Positions 51,831-62,433 of a stretch of 64,000 nt of DNA are shown in pieces (within the stretch, counting starts at the first letter, position 1; every line of letters begins with the position of its first letter). The notes beneath the pieces are model-generated. The model had not been told where the DNA came from. It searched no databases and saw nothing but the letters and a program-made list of their open reading frames with translations. The position numbers and the translations under genes are program-made. The DNA comes from Spinellus fusiger (lineage: Eukaryota; Mucoromycota; Mucoromycetes; Mucorales; Phycomycetaceae). The stretch lies in the NCBI GenBank assembly GCA_025094145.1, contig JALLLS010000012.1, forward strand, positions 124,001 through 188,000, written 5' to 3'.

Positions 51831-52933
51831 AAATAATTGTGGCTGCTTATTTTTAGATAAATAACGTCGTTCCGAGTATCAAATGACTGAGGTAGAAAAG
51901 CTGATACCTTCACCCAGCAGATGCTGGTATTTCTGTCAGATATTCAGAGACAAATGACAAAAACCGGACTCCGCATCCAGGAATTGGAAGCACAAGTCAA
52001 GGTCAAAGATGACCTTATTACATCTCTCCAGGCTCAGATCAATGCCAAGAGTGCAGAAAATGCACCCAAATCACCTCCTGCCCCTACTACCGCCCCCATC
52101 CCCACAGTGAAACCCACAGATGCCATAGAAAAGGCTATTGCCACTTATGCCAACATGGCTAAAAAGAACGCCTTCCCACTAAAGAAGACAGCAAAGGCCA
52201 GAGCAGTGCTTAGAGCACAAACAGTTTGGGCCTTACAAGAGCCTACTGGGACCTCAGTATAAGACTTTGTATATGTCCCTTGTCGCCACTACCTCAAGTA
52301 CGGCCAGATCCACAAGATGTTAGGATCACTGAAGATCCAACAGTCACGGATCATAGACATCCACTTCCCAGCAAGGGGCACAATTGCACTGCTTGTATAC
52401 GGTAGCTTCAAGGAGAAACTCGAGAAATCAAAGATCAAGCCACAGGCAAACTTTGATCCAGTAGCTGCAACGGTGATTGCAGACCCTAAGCTCCAGCAGG
52501 AGTCAGATAGTACCAAGGCTATAATGCCCCGAGAACTCTTTGAGCAAAGAGTGTTCAACACTTATCTTCGTGCCCCCACTCATGTAGGGTACAGCATTGC
52601 TCGCCACTTTGGCTCAAGCATTGCCACACCCAACAAGACTTATAAATAGACCAATCTTTGGTCTATTGAAAGATTGTGGGATTAGGCTCAAACTAATGTC
52701 TATGTCTGCATTGTCATTTTCTCTCATCTCTCATATTTTTTTTTTCATTTATTTCCTCATTTCGAGGTTTTATCTACTCTTATCTTTCTGTTTTTTTTTC
52801 CTTGCATATTTTTTTCACTTTTGTATTTGAAGTGTTTCTATGTATATCTTAATTGTTCAAAAGTTTTCATAGGGTGGTTAACATGCCCAATGTGCGAATA
52901 GCAACCAACACCCAAAAATAAAAATACTTTGAA
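51831..52933 (+). mobile_element. RT-less LINE derivative, right copy
   Basis: Mirror image of the left copy, with the same ORF1 fragment (51921-52649), the same ORF2 deletion and the same 3' end TACTTTGAA followed by CTGTA. I see one substitution near the 3' end and one homopolymer-length difference between the copies. Confidence 0.88.
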
Positions 52934-52938
52934 CTGTA

Positions 52939-54407
52939 CACCTGAAATTTCCATTGGAAGCATAAGTATGGGCGGGAGTCTGGGTGCACAGAAATGTGGA
53001 GAAAAGCATCTGTGAGATCGATGGATGTTAAGTAGTGTTTGGGGCGGAGCATGAGTGAGACCTTTGAGTGTCTCCATCTTGAAGTGAAGGGCGTTGACAT
53101 ACTGGTTCAACTTCTTGAGGTTGAACACTGGCCTAGAGCCTTTGTTCTTCATGGGGATGACAAAAATTGAGCTGTAGAAGCCTGGTATGTTCTGTACTTA
53201 TTATTATGATACTGTTTGTATTGCATTCTTTGCCAGTAGTTGTTGTATTTCTGTCTCCAGGGGAACAGATTGCTGTGCGTCGTAAACAATGATCGGAGTC
53301 AGTTTTTAAGAAAGAGGAGGTAAAGCGTGGAAGGGGATGTTGAACCCCTGAGGAACTGTGTTTTGTAGCCATGCATTGGTAGAAAGTGTTATCCAATGAA
53401 GCAAATTGGCTGAGTCGCCCACCCACTTTTCCTTCCACTGAAGTAATTACTCTTGATGGGGCTTCCTGAAGGGATTGTTGCTGTTGTGGTGACCTTTGTG
53501 CTAGTTGGCCATTGCGTTGTCCTTGGGCTTGTTTTGGTAATGGAGACAACTGTTGCCATTTTGGGCATTGCTGTGTTTGTAAAAGCCCTGCTGAGAGGAC
53601 GGACCAAATGGAAAAAAATTGCAAAGGCATTTCAGGGGGGCCAGAAGAACCAGAGAAACCTGGATAACCAGTGTAACTATTGAATTGTCTAGGGGGTTTG
53701 CGTGTTCTGGACTCACGGTACACCTTGTTGGATATTGTTTGTCTTAAGAGTATGGCCTGAAAATCTGCACTGGGCATAGTGTAATTATATGGATTATTGA
53801 TCTTTGCTGAGAAAGCAGGGTTGAAGGCTCTAGCAGCAATCTCATTGCGAGATTGTGTAATGGAGGCACATGAATGAAGGAGTAACTCCCTATGATCACG
53901 TAGCATCTTGGCATAGCGTTCCATATTAGGGTTATTGAGTTCAGCCGAGGTAAGTTCATGGATGACGATATCCAGGGGGCAGAAAGAGGCAGAGAACATG
54001 TATTGGATGTTCCTGAGAGATCTATCTTCCTTCTGTTGGCCTTTGTTTAGTCTCTCTTCAACTTCTGGTAGAGTAGAAGGCGCCTTGTAGTCCATTCCCG
54101 CAATACTGGGATAGGACTCGATTACCCATTTACGGGATTATTTTTCCATAAGAGGAAGATTATGTAACGGAAGATCCAAACCAAACTGTTCATTCAAGAA
54201 CTCTGAAGGAGTCCATTCATAAGAAGGACGCACTGAGAAAGGATGTAAAACAACAGAACCATCTGCTGCCTGTGATGTCATGTCGGCAACCATAGGTTCA
54301 GCCTCGGGAGACACCTGGGGAGCTTGCTGTTGGCCAAGAGCCAAAACCACCTCGCACAATGAAGCAATCTGCTGTTGCAAGGCCTGGATACTTTCTTCGG
54401 TAGACAT
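52939..54407 (-). pseudogene. DIRS-type retroelement gag and reverse transcriptase start
   Basis: On the minus strand the gag-like part starts MSTEESIQALQQQIASL at 54407. It continues through SYEWTPSEFLNEQFGLDL, a TAA at 54138, and MDYKAPSTLPEVEERLNKGQ, typical of DIRS/Ngaro-like elements. A Gln/Ser-rich stretch follows. The RT begins with VGGRLSQF and continues KNKGSRPVFNLKKLNQYV, HFKMETLK and SIDLTDAFLHISVHPDSRPYLCFQWKF. Several frameshifts are present. The RT is cut at 52938 by the LINE-derivative/MITE block. No tyrosine recombinase or methylase domain was found in the window. Confidence 0.75.
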
Positions 54408-54437
54408 TTTGGAATAATAAGAGTGTACATGAATCAA

Positions 54438-55080
54438 ATAATGAGTTAATGACTGAGCAAAAAAGAAGATTAACTTAACAATAGCTCAAAAAGCTTTTAT
54501 ACTTTGAAAAAACCACTCTGAGCTTTAATAAAAAGAAGATAAAGCACATCTATTCCTATTTTATTTCCATGTGTAGAGGTAGTCAGGTTCCTCTGACACT
54601 CTGAAGTCACTGTTTCGAATTAAAGTAATAAGAGACGTAGTAATTAGGGGTTTAGAAGGGTTAGAAAGCCTTTGAAGACCTTAATAAATCATCGAAGCTC
54701 TTCCTATCTGTTTGCTGTGTACTGCACTTAATAGCTCGGCTATCTAAGTAATCGTGCAAGTCTGGTTTTGTTCTTTCTTTCGTTCTGTTCTGCTCGTTTC
54801 TGTTCTTTGGTCTCTTTGTGTTTTCCGTGTATATCTGGTCGATATACATTTTCCTGTCATTGTCACTGCGGATTGCTGGTGATCGTCAATTACTGACTTT
54901 ATTGAGTCTCTGTCCTACTGAGCTACCTATCCTACTCCCAAATCCGGTCACTGTGGTGTTCATCGTGTGTTAGTAGCCTTCATATCAGAGACCTAGGCGC
55001 TTCTACAAGATCTCATTTGCCCAACATTACACAATCGTCTCATACAATTCTTGAGAGAATGTATTCGACCTTGAATTTTA
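54438..55080. other. Upstream part of the DIRS relic / junction to duplication arm 2
   Basis: Non-coding. It probably includes the left terminal region of the DIRS element, but I could not find a matching inverted terminal repeat. The 54661-54849 frame is not credible. Confidence 0.4.
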
Positions 55081-55145
55081 AATTCAATTCAATCTTTGTT
55101 CTCTCTTTTATCATTCTCTTATCCAGTACCTCTGTATAAAAGAGT

Positions 55146-57917
55146 ATGACTGAAAATATAAAGAGTACAGAAAATGACTCTCACGCTAGTATTTCCGATG
55201 TGGATACTATAGGCGATGATAGAAGGGATGACGTTCCTGTAAACAACATCGAGGCTAATACGCCTGAAGATGAGAAAAATAAACCAATATCAAGCGAAGA
55301 GTTGAAATTGGCAAAAAAGATTCGAACCCGTCGTATTTTGGTTTTTATTGCTCTTCAGCTTTCTTTGTTCTTATCAGCATTGGACAGGTAAATAGTCTAT
55401 GAGATCCATTAGTGCATTTATATACTCAATAAATACTCTATAGTACAATCATTGTTACTGCACTGCCTCGTATTGGATCAGAATTTAATCGAATGGACAT
55501 TATTTCTTGGATTGCCACTGCATACATTCTTCCTTTTGATGCCTTCCGTGCGTACCTTTTTTATTTTATTTTTAAAAAAATAAATTTTTGTTCGGATAGT
55601 TAATACTCCTCTACTTTATTAGAGCCTCTCTTTGCCAAGTTCTCTGATATTTTTGGTCGTAAATGGATTCTGATATCGGGCATCGGTCTGTTTCTTGTTG
55701 GATCTGTTCTCTGTGGTGCATCACAGGTAAATATAACTTTATTTCTTTTGTATTATAGTCCAGAATTTGTCATTTAGCTTGGCAAGAATATCTTTCTGGT
55801 GGCTGAGTTTGATAGATGAGGGTTTGGCCAATCCAAAACATTAGATGATCTATCATCTTGTATAAACAAAAATGACTTTTCATCTTGTTTTGTATAACGA
55901 ATGAAAGACCTGATAGTTTTATTACATCATTTGCAATGCCATGATACTTTATTCAATAATTACACATGAGATATGTTTTGCTAATTCAGTCGCTTGTATA
56001 TTTCTACTAGTCTATGGCCATGCTTATTGCTTCACGTGTTGTTGCTGGCATTGGTGCCGCCGGTATTTTTTCAATGGTAAATATACTTGTTCATCAAATA
56101 GAATACAGTGATAGCTTAATTTCCTACGACAGAAAATAAGATAAATACATTAACCAATCTTTTGCAATAGGTTTTTATTGTCATTTCTGACTTGATACCA
56201 CTTGAACAAAGAGGAAGCTACCAAGGGTATTTAAACTTTCCTTATTATTTAGTTCATATACGATGTCGTGCCTACTCAGCTTATAGTTGTTCAAATACTA
56301 ACTGATTTATATATTGTTCTATCAAAACTATAGTCTTATCAACGCTGTATTTGCTCTTACCAGTGTATTTGGTCCACTCATTGGTGTAAGTGTTTTTATT
56401 TTATTTTATTCATAGCTTGATTCAACAATAGATAAAATTGCCGAGACTCATTCAATTGAAATATTAGGGAAGTTTCACCGACAATGTCAGTTGGAGATGG
56501 AACTTTTACATTAAGTGTGCCACTATAGAAATGGAACTTTCAATACTAATTTTTTTTTAGTTTGCCAATTGGGGCTGTTGCCATAGTTATGCTTTTTGTC
56601 TTTTTGGATCTGCCTACACCAAAAGGAAACTTTAAGGAGAAGCTCAAAAGAATTGATTACATTGGCACTCTTATTGTATTGATTTCCTCGACACTCTTTT
56701 TGCTGGCCATGAATTTTGGTGGACAAGTTTTTCCATGGAGCTCAGCAGCTGTTATTGTGCCTCTTGTTCTGACTGTTGTTCTCGTCGGAATCTTAACATA
56801 TGTAGAGGGAAAACTTACTAAAGAACCCCTGATGCCACCTAGACTATTTAAAATCAGAACAGTGATCTGTGTTTTGATTTCGAATTGGTTTTTCGGCATT
56901 GCATTTTTCAGCTTAATTTTCTATATGCCTCTTTACTTCCAAATTGTTCGTAACGACTCTGCAACATGGTCTGGCATCCGTCTTATTCCTATGCAAATGG
57001 TTGTTGGTGTTGGTGCAACATTGACCGGTATATTTATTTCCAAGACTGGCTATTATAAACCTTTGTAAGTCTATTGTTGATTTCTACTCGAGAACTAATA
57101 TGTAATCGTAGGCTGATCATTGGAATGGGCATGCTCACCTTGGGTATCGGTTTATTGAGCTTATTAGATAGATACACTCCTTTTGCAAGTAAGTATATAT
57201 ATATATATTAATGTTTAAGACTTGTCTCATATGGAATACCATTTATTGCTATTGCTTATTAGATATTTACGGCTATACTGTGATTTGTGGTCTTTGTAAG
57301 TCGTTTTAGTATAAATTTTGTATCAATGTATTGGCTATTAACATTTTGTTAGCCCTTTCACTTCTTTTCTCTAGCAATCTCATTGCTCTGCAAGCTGCAG
57401 TCGAAAAAAGGGATATTGGTAGGATCTAAGTTTAAGTTTATATAAGGTTTAGATACTCATCTACCTTGTGGCTAGCTGTTGTTATAGGTCTTGGTAACTT
57501 TTCTCAAATTCTCGGAGGTGCATTAGGTGTTGCCATATCATCAGCTGTATTAAACTCTTCACTTAAAAAGAATCTCATGCTTCTTATACCCTCTGCAGAG
57601 ACCTCTCGGGTGATTTCTTCTTCCGAATACATTCGGAATGGATTGCCTGCTGAATATTTGATGCTACTGTATCAGTATATGCTTCATCTCTTCAATTGGT
57701 GTGGTATGTCATTATACCGATGACTGGTTTGGGATTCATTGCTACACTATTTATCACACCACACAGAATTGGAGACAAGACAAGAGGGTTACCAAAAGAT
57801 ATCACAGAAATCCCAACAGCAGGAAAAATCAAAGAACAGCCATCAGATACCGTTGAAATCAAAGTACCGACAACAACCGAAGATCCCCATATTCAGCAGT
57901 CATCTCATTCATCTTAA
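55146..57917 (+). pseudogene. MFS transporter, second copy with one-base frameshift
   Basis: Near-identical to the transporter at 21490-24264, with the same start, exon order and splice sites. Amino-acid changes are few (for example K to R in the N-tail, A to T in EGKLTKEPL, R to Q in NFSQILGG, L to V before SWRWNFY). One T is missing in the run at ~57656-57659, just after GLPAEY. The last membrane helix and the C-tail are thus shifted out of frame (LMLLYQYMLHLFNWCG then stop), while the original frame resumes at 57696. It could encode a truncated ~13-TM protein or be dead. A sequencing error at this T-run is also possible. Confidence 0.85.
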
Positions 57918-58486
57918 TATGTATAGTAAACACGTGCTATATAATAGAATTACATTTTAGCAATCACACCAACCCAAATATTCAATGAAAACCTCGGCCT
58001 TTACAACTATTTCCTCATGCTTCTCTGGTTCGCTCTTGTAACCAGTCGGATTCACCGTCAATTTTCTTCTTTTTTTTCACTCATTTTTCCACTTTCTCAT
58101 GGTATTTTATTTAATTGATGAGAAATTCGATCCAGATTAAACTTTTCCCAAGAAAAAACTTTTCATAAATCTCCCCACTATTATATCCTGTATGCAACCT
58201 TCTAGACATACCTTTAGCACCTGGAATAGACAATTGATACAAGGGTATAGTTAGAAGTGTAGGATAGGGCAGTATGACGGCCTATCTGCATGGATGGCAG
58301 TAGAAGACCAGGGGTAGAAGGGAAACCAATAGAGAAGTGCATGTGTAATGGTATAGCACTCCATATAACTATAAAAACCCTCTTTTTCTAATGATTGATA
58401 AAAGACATCTTGATCCAAGTAATAACTTGAAGCTGATAATCGAGTACTATAGACTCTAAGGCTAAGTAATTGACTGTTTCCTGTGT

Positions 58487-58774
58487 GTGTTCTGTAATCT
58501 CTCTGCATTGTACTTCTTCTTTGGTTCTCTTTGGCTCTTCAATTGGATCCATTGCTCTATCAATCTTCACTGTTTCTCTTGGCCGACCTTTATGGCCACT
58601 CTGTTACTCGGCTTCCCTCAAACAACTATCTCTCGCAAGTGCAAGGACCCTGCATGTCTCAACGATCTCATCCCATGCAACATTACAGAAGACCCTATTA
58701 ATAAACATGATTTTTCCTTTCACACATCTTGGTCTGTCTTTGAAGCAATTGTCTCGATAAGTTTCTTTGATTAA
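58487..58774 (+). other. Arm 2 copy of the repeated small open frame
   Basis: Identical 95-residue frame to the one at 20632-20919, with the block SRKCKDPACLNDLIPCNIT. Unknown function. Confidence 0.35.
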
Positions 58775-58799
58775 AACTCATAACATTATGTCTACTGCT

Positions 58800-59052
58800 T
58801 GTCGTCAATGGCTTGTTAGTCCAAAGGAAATCCTAGTCAGTTAACAGGTAGTTAAACTCTGATGTTTATTATTTCATTATAACATGTCTTTTCTACTACT
58901 AGTATTTTAGCTTTAGGTCTGTGCTATTGAATACTATGAATTATCATCCCTTAGTCCTCCATGGTATCTCCTTCTCAGTTTAGTAGTAGGAGCTATTGTT
59001 TTCAAAAAAAAAAAAAAAGGTTGTAGCTCCAATGATAGATGTCTTTACGACA
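58800..59052 (-). repeat. TGTCGT..ACGACA element, copy E
   Basis: The arm 2 counterpart of copy A, 253 bp, differing mainly in an internal homopolymer length. Its ends are TGTCGTCAATGG and GTCTTTACGACA. Confidence 0.85.
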
Positions 59053-59196
59053 AATTTTTTATCCGTGTTTACAAATAATAGTTAGTTTCTGATAGAACGA
59101 ATTTTTCTGTATTTAAAGTGACCAAAAAAGAATGTAATGGGACCATTTCAAATGTAGATTTCCATTTTTTTTTTAGTTTTGTAGTTTATCTTAATA

Positions 59197-60480
59197 GTGT
59201 TATTACTTTATTCTTCATTAGCTAAAGACATAAAACTTTCAATAGATAAATAGAATAGTGTTTATAATATATAACAGTTGTTTTATTACAAGGTTGCTTA
59301 GTAACCACTATTATTCTTTGGCATCTATTACTACCTGGCATCTCCGCCCCATGCTGGCAATGAAGGTATCTATTGCCTTTGATAATTTACCCCATTCCAA
59401 CATCAGAGCCGCCTCCAACTTTTCCTTAGTTAAATATACCCTCCTGTCCTTCATAATGATCTTTTTGAGATGGAACCACAGGTGATCAACTGGATTGATA
59501 TCGGGGCATTGTGAGAGTCATTAATGAGTTACTACTATACCATTTACTACTCTCTAATTGTGTTGTTTTGCTCATATGGTATCTAACATTATATGCATGT
59601 AGTCAATAACTGACTCCAGGGTTTAGGAGAGAGACATTCGAGTTGATGGAAGTAGACATTTCCCAAGACATCGATGTACTTGTCAGAGTTTATCTTACCC
59701 TTTACTAAGATTCATCTCCCAACACCCTAACCACTGAAACAGTCCAAACCATCACTCCACCAACTCCAAACTTCTTTGTTTCAAGGACATTCTTAGGATG
59801 AATGTTAGTGCTATAATGATGGATGACTTTGATTTCCCTGTCATAGTTCATGAGCTCCACTCTGGACTCATCGGACCAGACAACCTCTTACCACTGCTCA
59901 TGGATCCATTTGACATACTCACAGGCCTACTGGAGTCTTACCATTATGCTATTCTTTGTCAAAAGAGGATTGACTACCAGACTGTATGAATGAAAAGTTC
60001 ATTTGGCCAAGGTGCTTTGAGGTTAGTCTTGAAGCTTTGATAGCCATACTTGCCTTAATGGCTTCCTTGGTCTGATAGGAATCACTGACCACTGTTCGTC
60101 TCACCCATCCGAGGGCCCTGTCGTCCAAATTTCTTCGTCAGCCACTCTTGTGAGAAGGCACCACCAAGCCTGTCTTCTTGAAGTGTCCCACAATGCTCCC
60201 TACAGTGTTGAGCATTGAACATACAAGATACCTCGGCTTGGGTGGTGTTCATGTTCAGCACCTCATGGAGGATGGCTGAACGAGTCTCGAGGCTCGTGGA
60301 TTTCCCATACATATCAGGGATTTTGGTGAAGATTTTGATGATGTTGGATGAGTGAGACATTATAATAAAATAAGTGTTATGAAAAAAAGAATAGTGTATG
60401 TTATTTATTTATTTTGGTATAGAAATAACTTGGAATTTGAAATCATCGATTACATTCTTTTGGTCGCTTTACAAACTATG
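59197..60480 (-). pseudogene. Decayed Tc1/mariner (family B) transposase
   Basis: The minus-strand start at 60360 (MSHSSNIIKIFTKIPDM) leads into an HTH-like region (LETRSAILHEVLNMNTTQAEVSCMF). Then come broken pieces, including a DDE-like second half down to the C-terminal block near 59400-59330 that resembles LSKAIDTLIASMGRRCQ of the 35.4-kb copy. There are many stops and frameshifts. Its downstream region merges with duplication arm 2. Confidence 0.65.
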
Positions 60481-60649
60481 GTTTTTTGGTACCTCTACAA
60501 TGCCTGATGAGGCTCACTCAGTAGGAAGATGAATACATTCAAGAACCAAAAGTATTCATATTAATGTCTACCATCTAGTTTTATTTTCCAAAAACAAAAT
60601 AATAGATTATAGTTACAAAAATACAAAAGTGTATCCCATAACTTTCACC

Positions 60650-61883
60650 TTATTCCCAAAGCTCAGGAAGTGTCTCTTTCAATTCATGAATATCATTGAT
60701 TTGATAGTCACCATGATTCGACTTTGAAGCATCATCAGCTACATGAACAGATGTCCATCCAAGAGCCTATTGAATAGTATGGTTTAGCTCTAATGTTCCA
60801 TTGTCTGAGATGCCCTTACTTTTGCAGCGTTTACATTTGCTTCTGAATCATCTACTAGGTAACAAAGAGAAGGGTCTTGGATGCCTGCCTCTTTCATTGC
60901 TCTTTCAAAGGATGATGTCTCTAATGTACAAAATGCCATTGAGTACTGAGACAATCTTATATGAATTCTTCCCGTGCCATCTCAGTTCAACACACTACCT
61001 GGCTTACAGTCAAAGTTAGGATCAGCATAGTTGCAGTAAGTGATTCCTATAGCAATCTATAATTAACATTGATCCATGTAGCCTCTACTTAGTTGTTCTT
61101 ACCCTCAAATTGGTCTGAGATCCCCATGATATTGAGACATCTTTCAGCATGCTAGAATACAAGAGTATCGCTTAGTCAATAGATTCTGTAGTTGGCCTCT
61201 CTTCTTTCTATTCCTTATTATGCGGCCTACAAAGTATATGCTACTTACTGGCAGATATGCATTTGTAAACAGCCATTTTCTGATTTTAAGTCCACTAAGC
61301 ATTTCACGCAACTCAGGATCAGGTTTTAAAATGGACTCTAGGGGCAATGCACCATCGATTTGTTTATCTTATTTTACATTAACCAATGATCAATACCGAT
61401 TTCTCTTGTTGAATCAAACTAAAAGTCGTTTCTACATACCATATTCAATAGGATCAATGTTATGATGCTTTATCAAACCACGCACAGACAATCCGTAGTC
61501 CAAGTAATATCTCTTTCGTAGTTCCAAGGCTAAAATCATGAAGAAAGTCAGTCTCCATCAAGACAGAACGACCAAATTACCTTCTTCTTGAGGAAGTCCC
61601 ATTCTTTGGAAATAGTCTGTAATACTTTATATCATTCACTCGGTTTAATTTCTTTTCTTTTTTTTATCTTTTTATCTTTTTATCTTTTTCATCTTCTTTG
61701 CTGGCGTATCTTGCCAACTCACTTTTTCTGTGTCAATTCCAGAAGACCGTGGCGTTTGTGCTGTTGGTAAGAGAAAATAAAATAGGTGATGCTGTTCCTT
61801 TTATTCCATACGTATACTATTTCACTTACATAGAGACAATTGTCACAGTCAAAGAAAAAGACAGGCTGTTGACTCTTTTCCAT
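60650..61883 (-). CDS. SDT1: Pyrimidine 5'-nucleotidase, HAD family (SDT1/PHM8 type)
   Basis: Cytosolic HAD phosphatase that dephosphorylates UMP/CMP-type nucleotides. The start is MEKSQQPVFFFDCDNCLY at 61883. About eight exons splice in the order LYHKRHGLLELTQK, ITDYFQRMGLPQEEA, LELRKRYYLDYGLSVRGL..IEY, DKQIDGALPLESILKPDPELREML..KWLFTNAYLP, HAERCLNIMGISDQFEG, ITYCNYADPNFDCKPE, FERAMKEAGI..CYLVDDSEANVNAAK and ALGWTSVHVADD..ELWE-stop. HAD motifs: I is DCDNCLY (nucleophile plus acid/base Asp), II is LFTNA, III is the Lys in CKP, and IV is VDDS. All catalytic residues are kept. The tiny second exon and 40-100 bp introns are typical for this genome. It resembles yeast Sdt1/Phm8; which of the two is not resolved. 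Confidence 0.85.
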
Positions 61884-62433
61884 GATACTTTTGTGGGAAT
61901 GACTGAAAGAACGAACAAGTCTAGTGAACGACACTTTGTAGAGAGAGAGAGAGAGAATAGGGTCATTTCTACACTGTTTCTTCCCTATCTCTAATACTAG
62001 AGGGTGTATTGGAGTACATATTACCTACTTTATGCTACTAAGCCAAGAAAAGCAGAAGAGGTATCCTAGTAGAGGGATGAGTTCTCTATTGATGACGTGA
62101 CATGGGTGCCTATCTCGTCAGTGCATGCAAATACCAGCTTCACAACGCGGTGTAATAGACACAGAGCGGAGATGAATCTACCGATAACAGAGAAAAGGTA
62201 GAGATGAATCCTATACTGAACACTTCCATAAAATACACTATTTTCGGGAGGTATTGAGACATATATTTTTTTATCTTTTTTTTTATATCTTTTTTGTAAA
62301 GGAGACTGAGCTCGGATTTATTGTGGAAATTTGAATTAGGAAGTTAAAAGAGAATCACTATCTATTTATTTATTTTTTGTTTATATGAGTTTCAATTATT
62401 TATTTTTGTGTATGGATTTTTTGTTTTATAGGA
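61884..62433. other. Intergenic region between SDT1-type gene and LINE relic
   Basis: No gene. It contains a short (GA)n run at 61940-61956 and T-rich runs at 62260-62400. The first ~150 bp are upstream of the nucleotidase. Confidence 0.5.

Larger units (their letters stand above)
55081..59196. repeat. Arm 2 of the 4.1-kb inverted duplication
   Basis: Reverse-orientation copy of 20204-24331, about 31 kb away. On its right it continues directly into a family B Tc1 relic; the matching point in arm 1 is occupied by another Tc1 copy. Confidence 0.92.
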
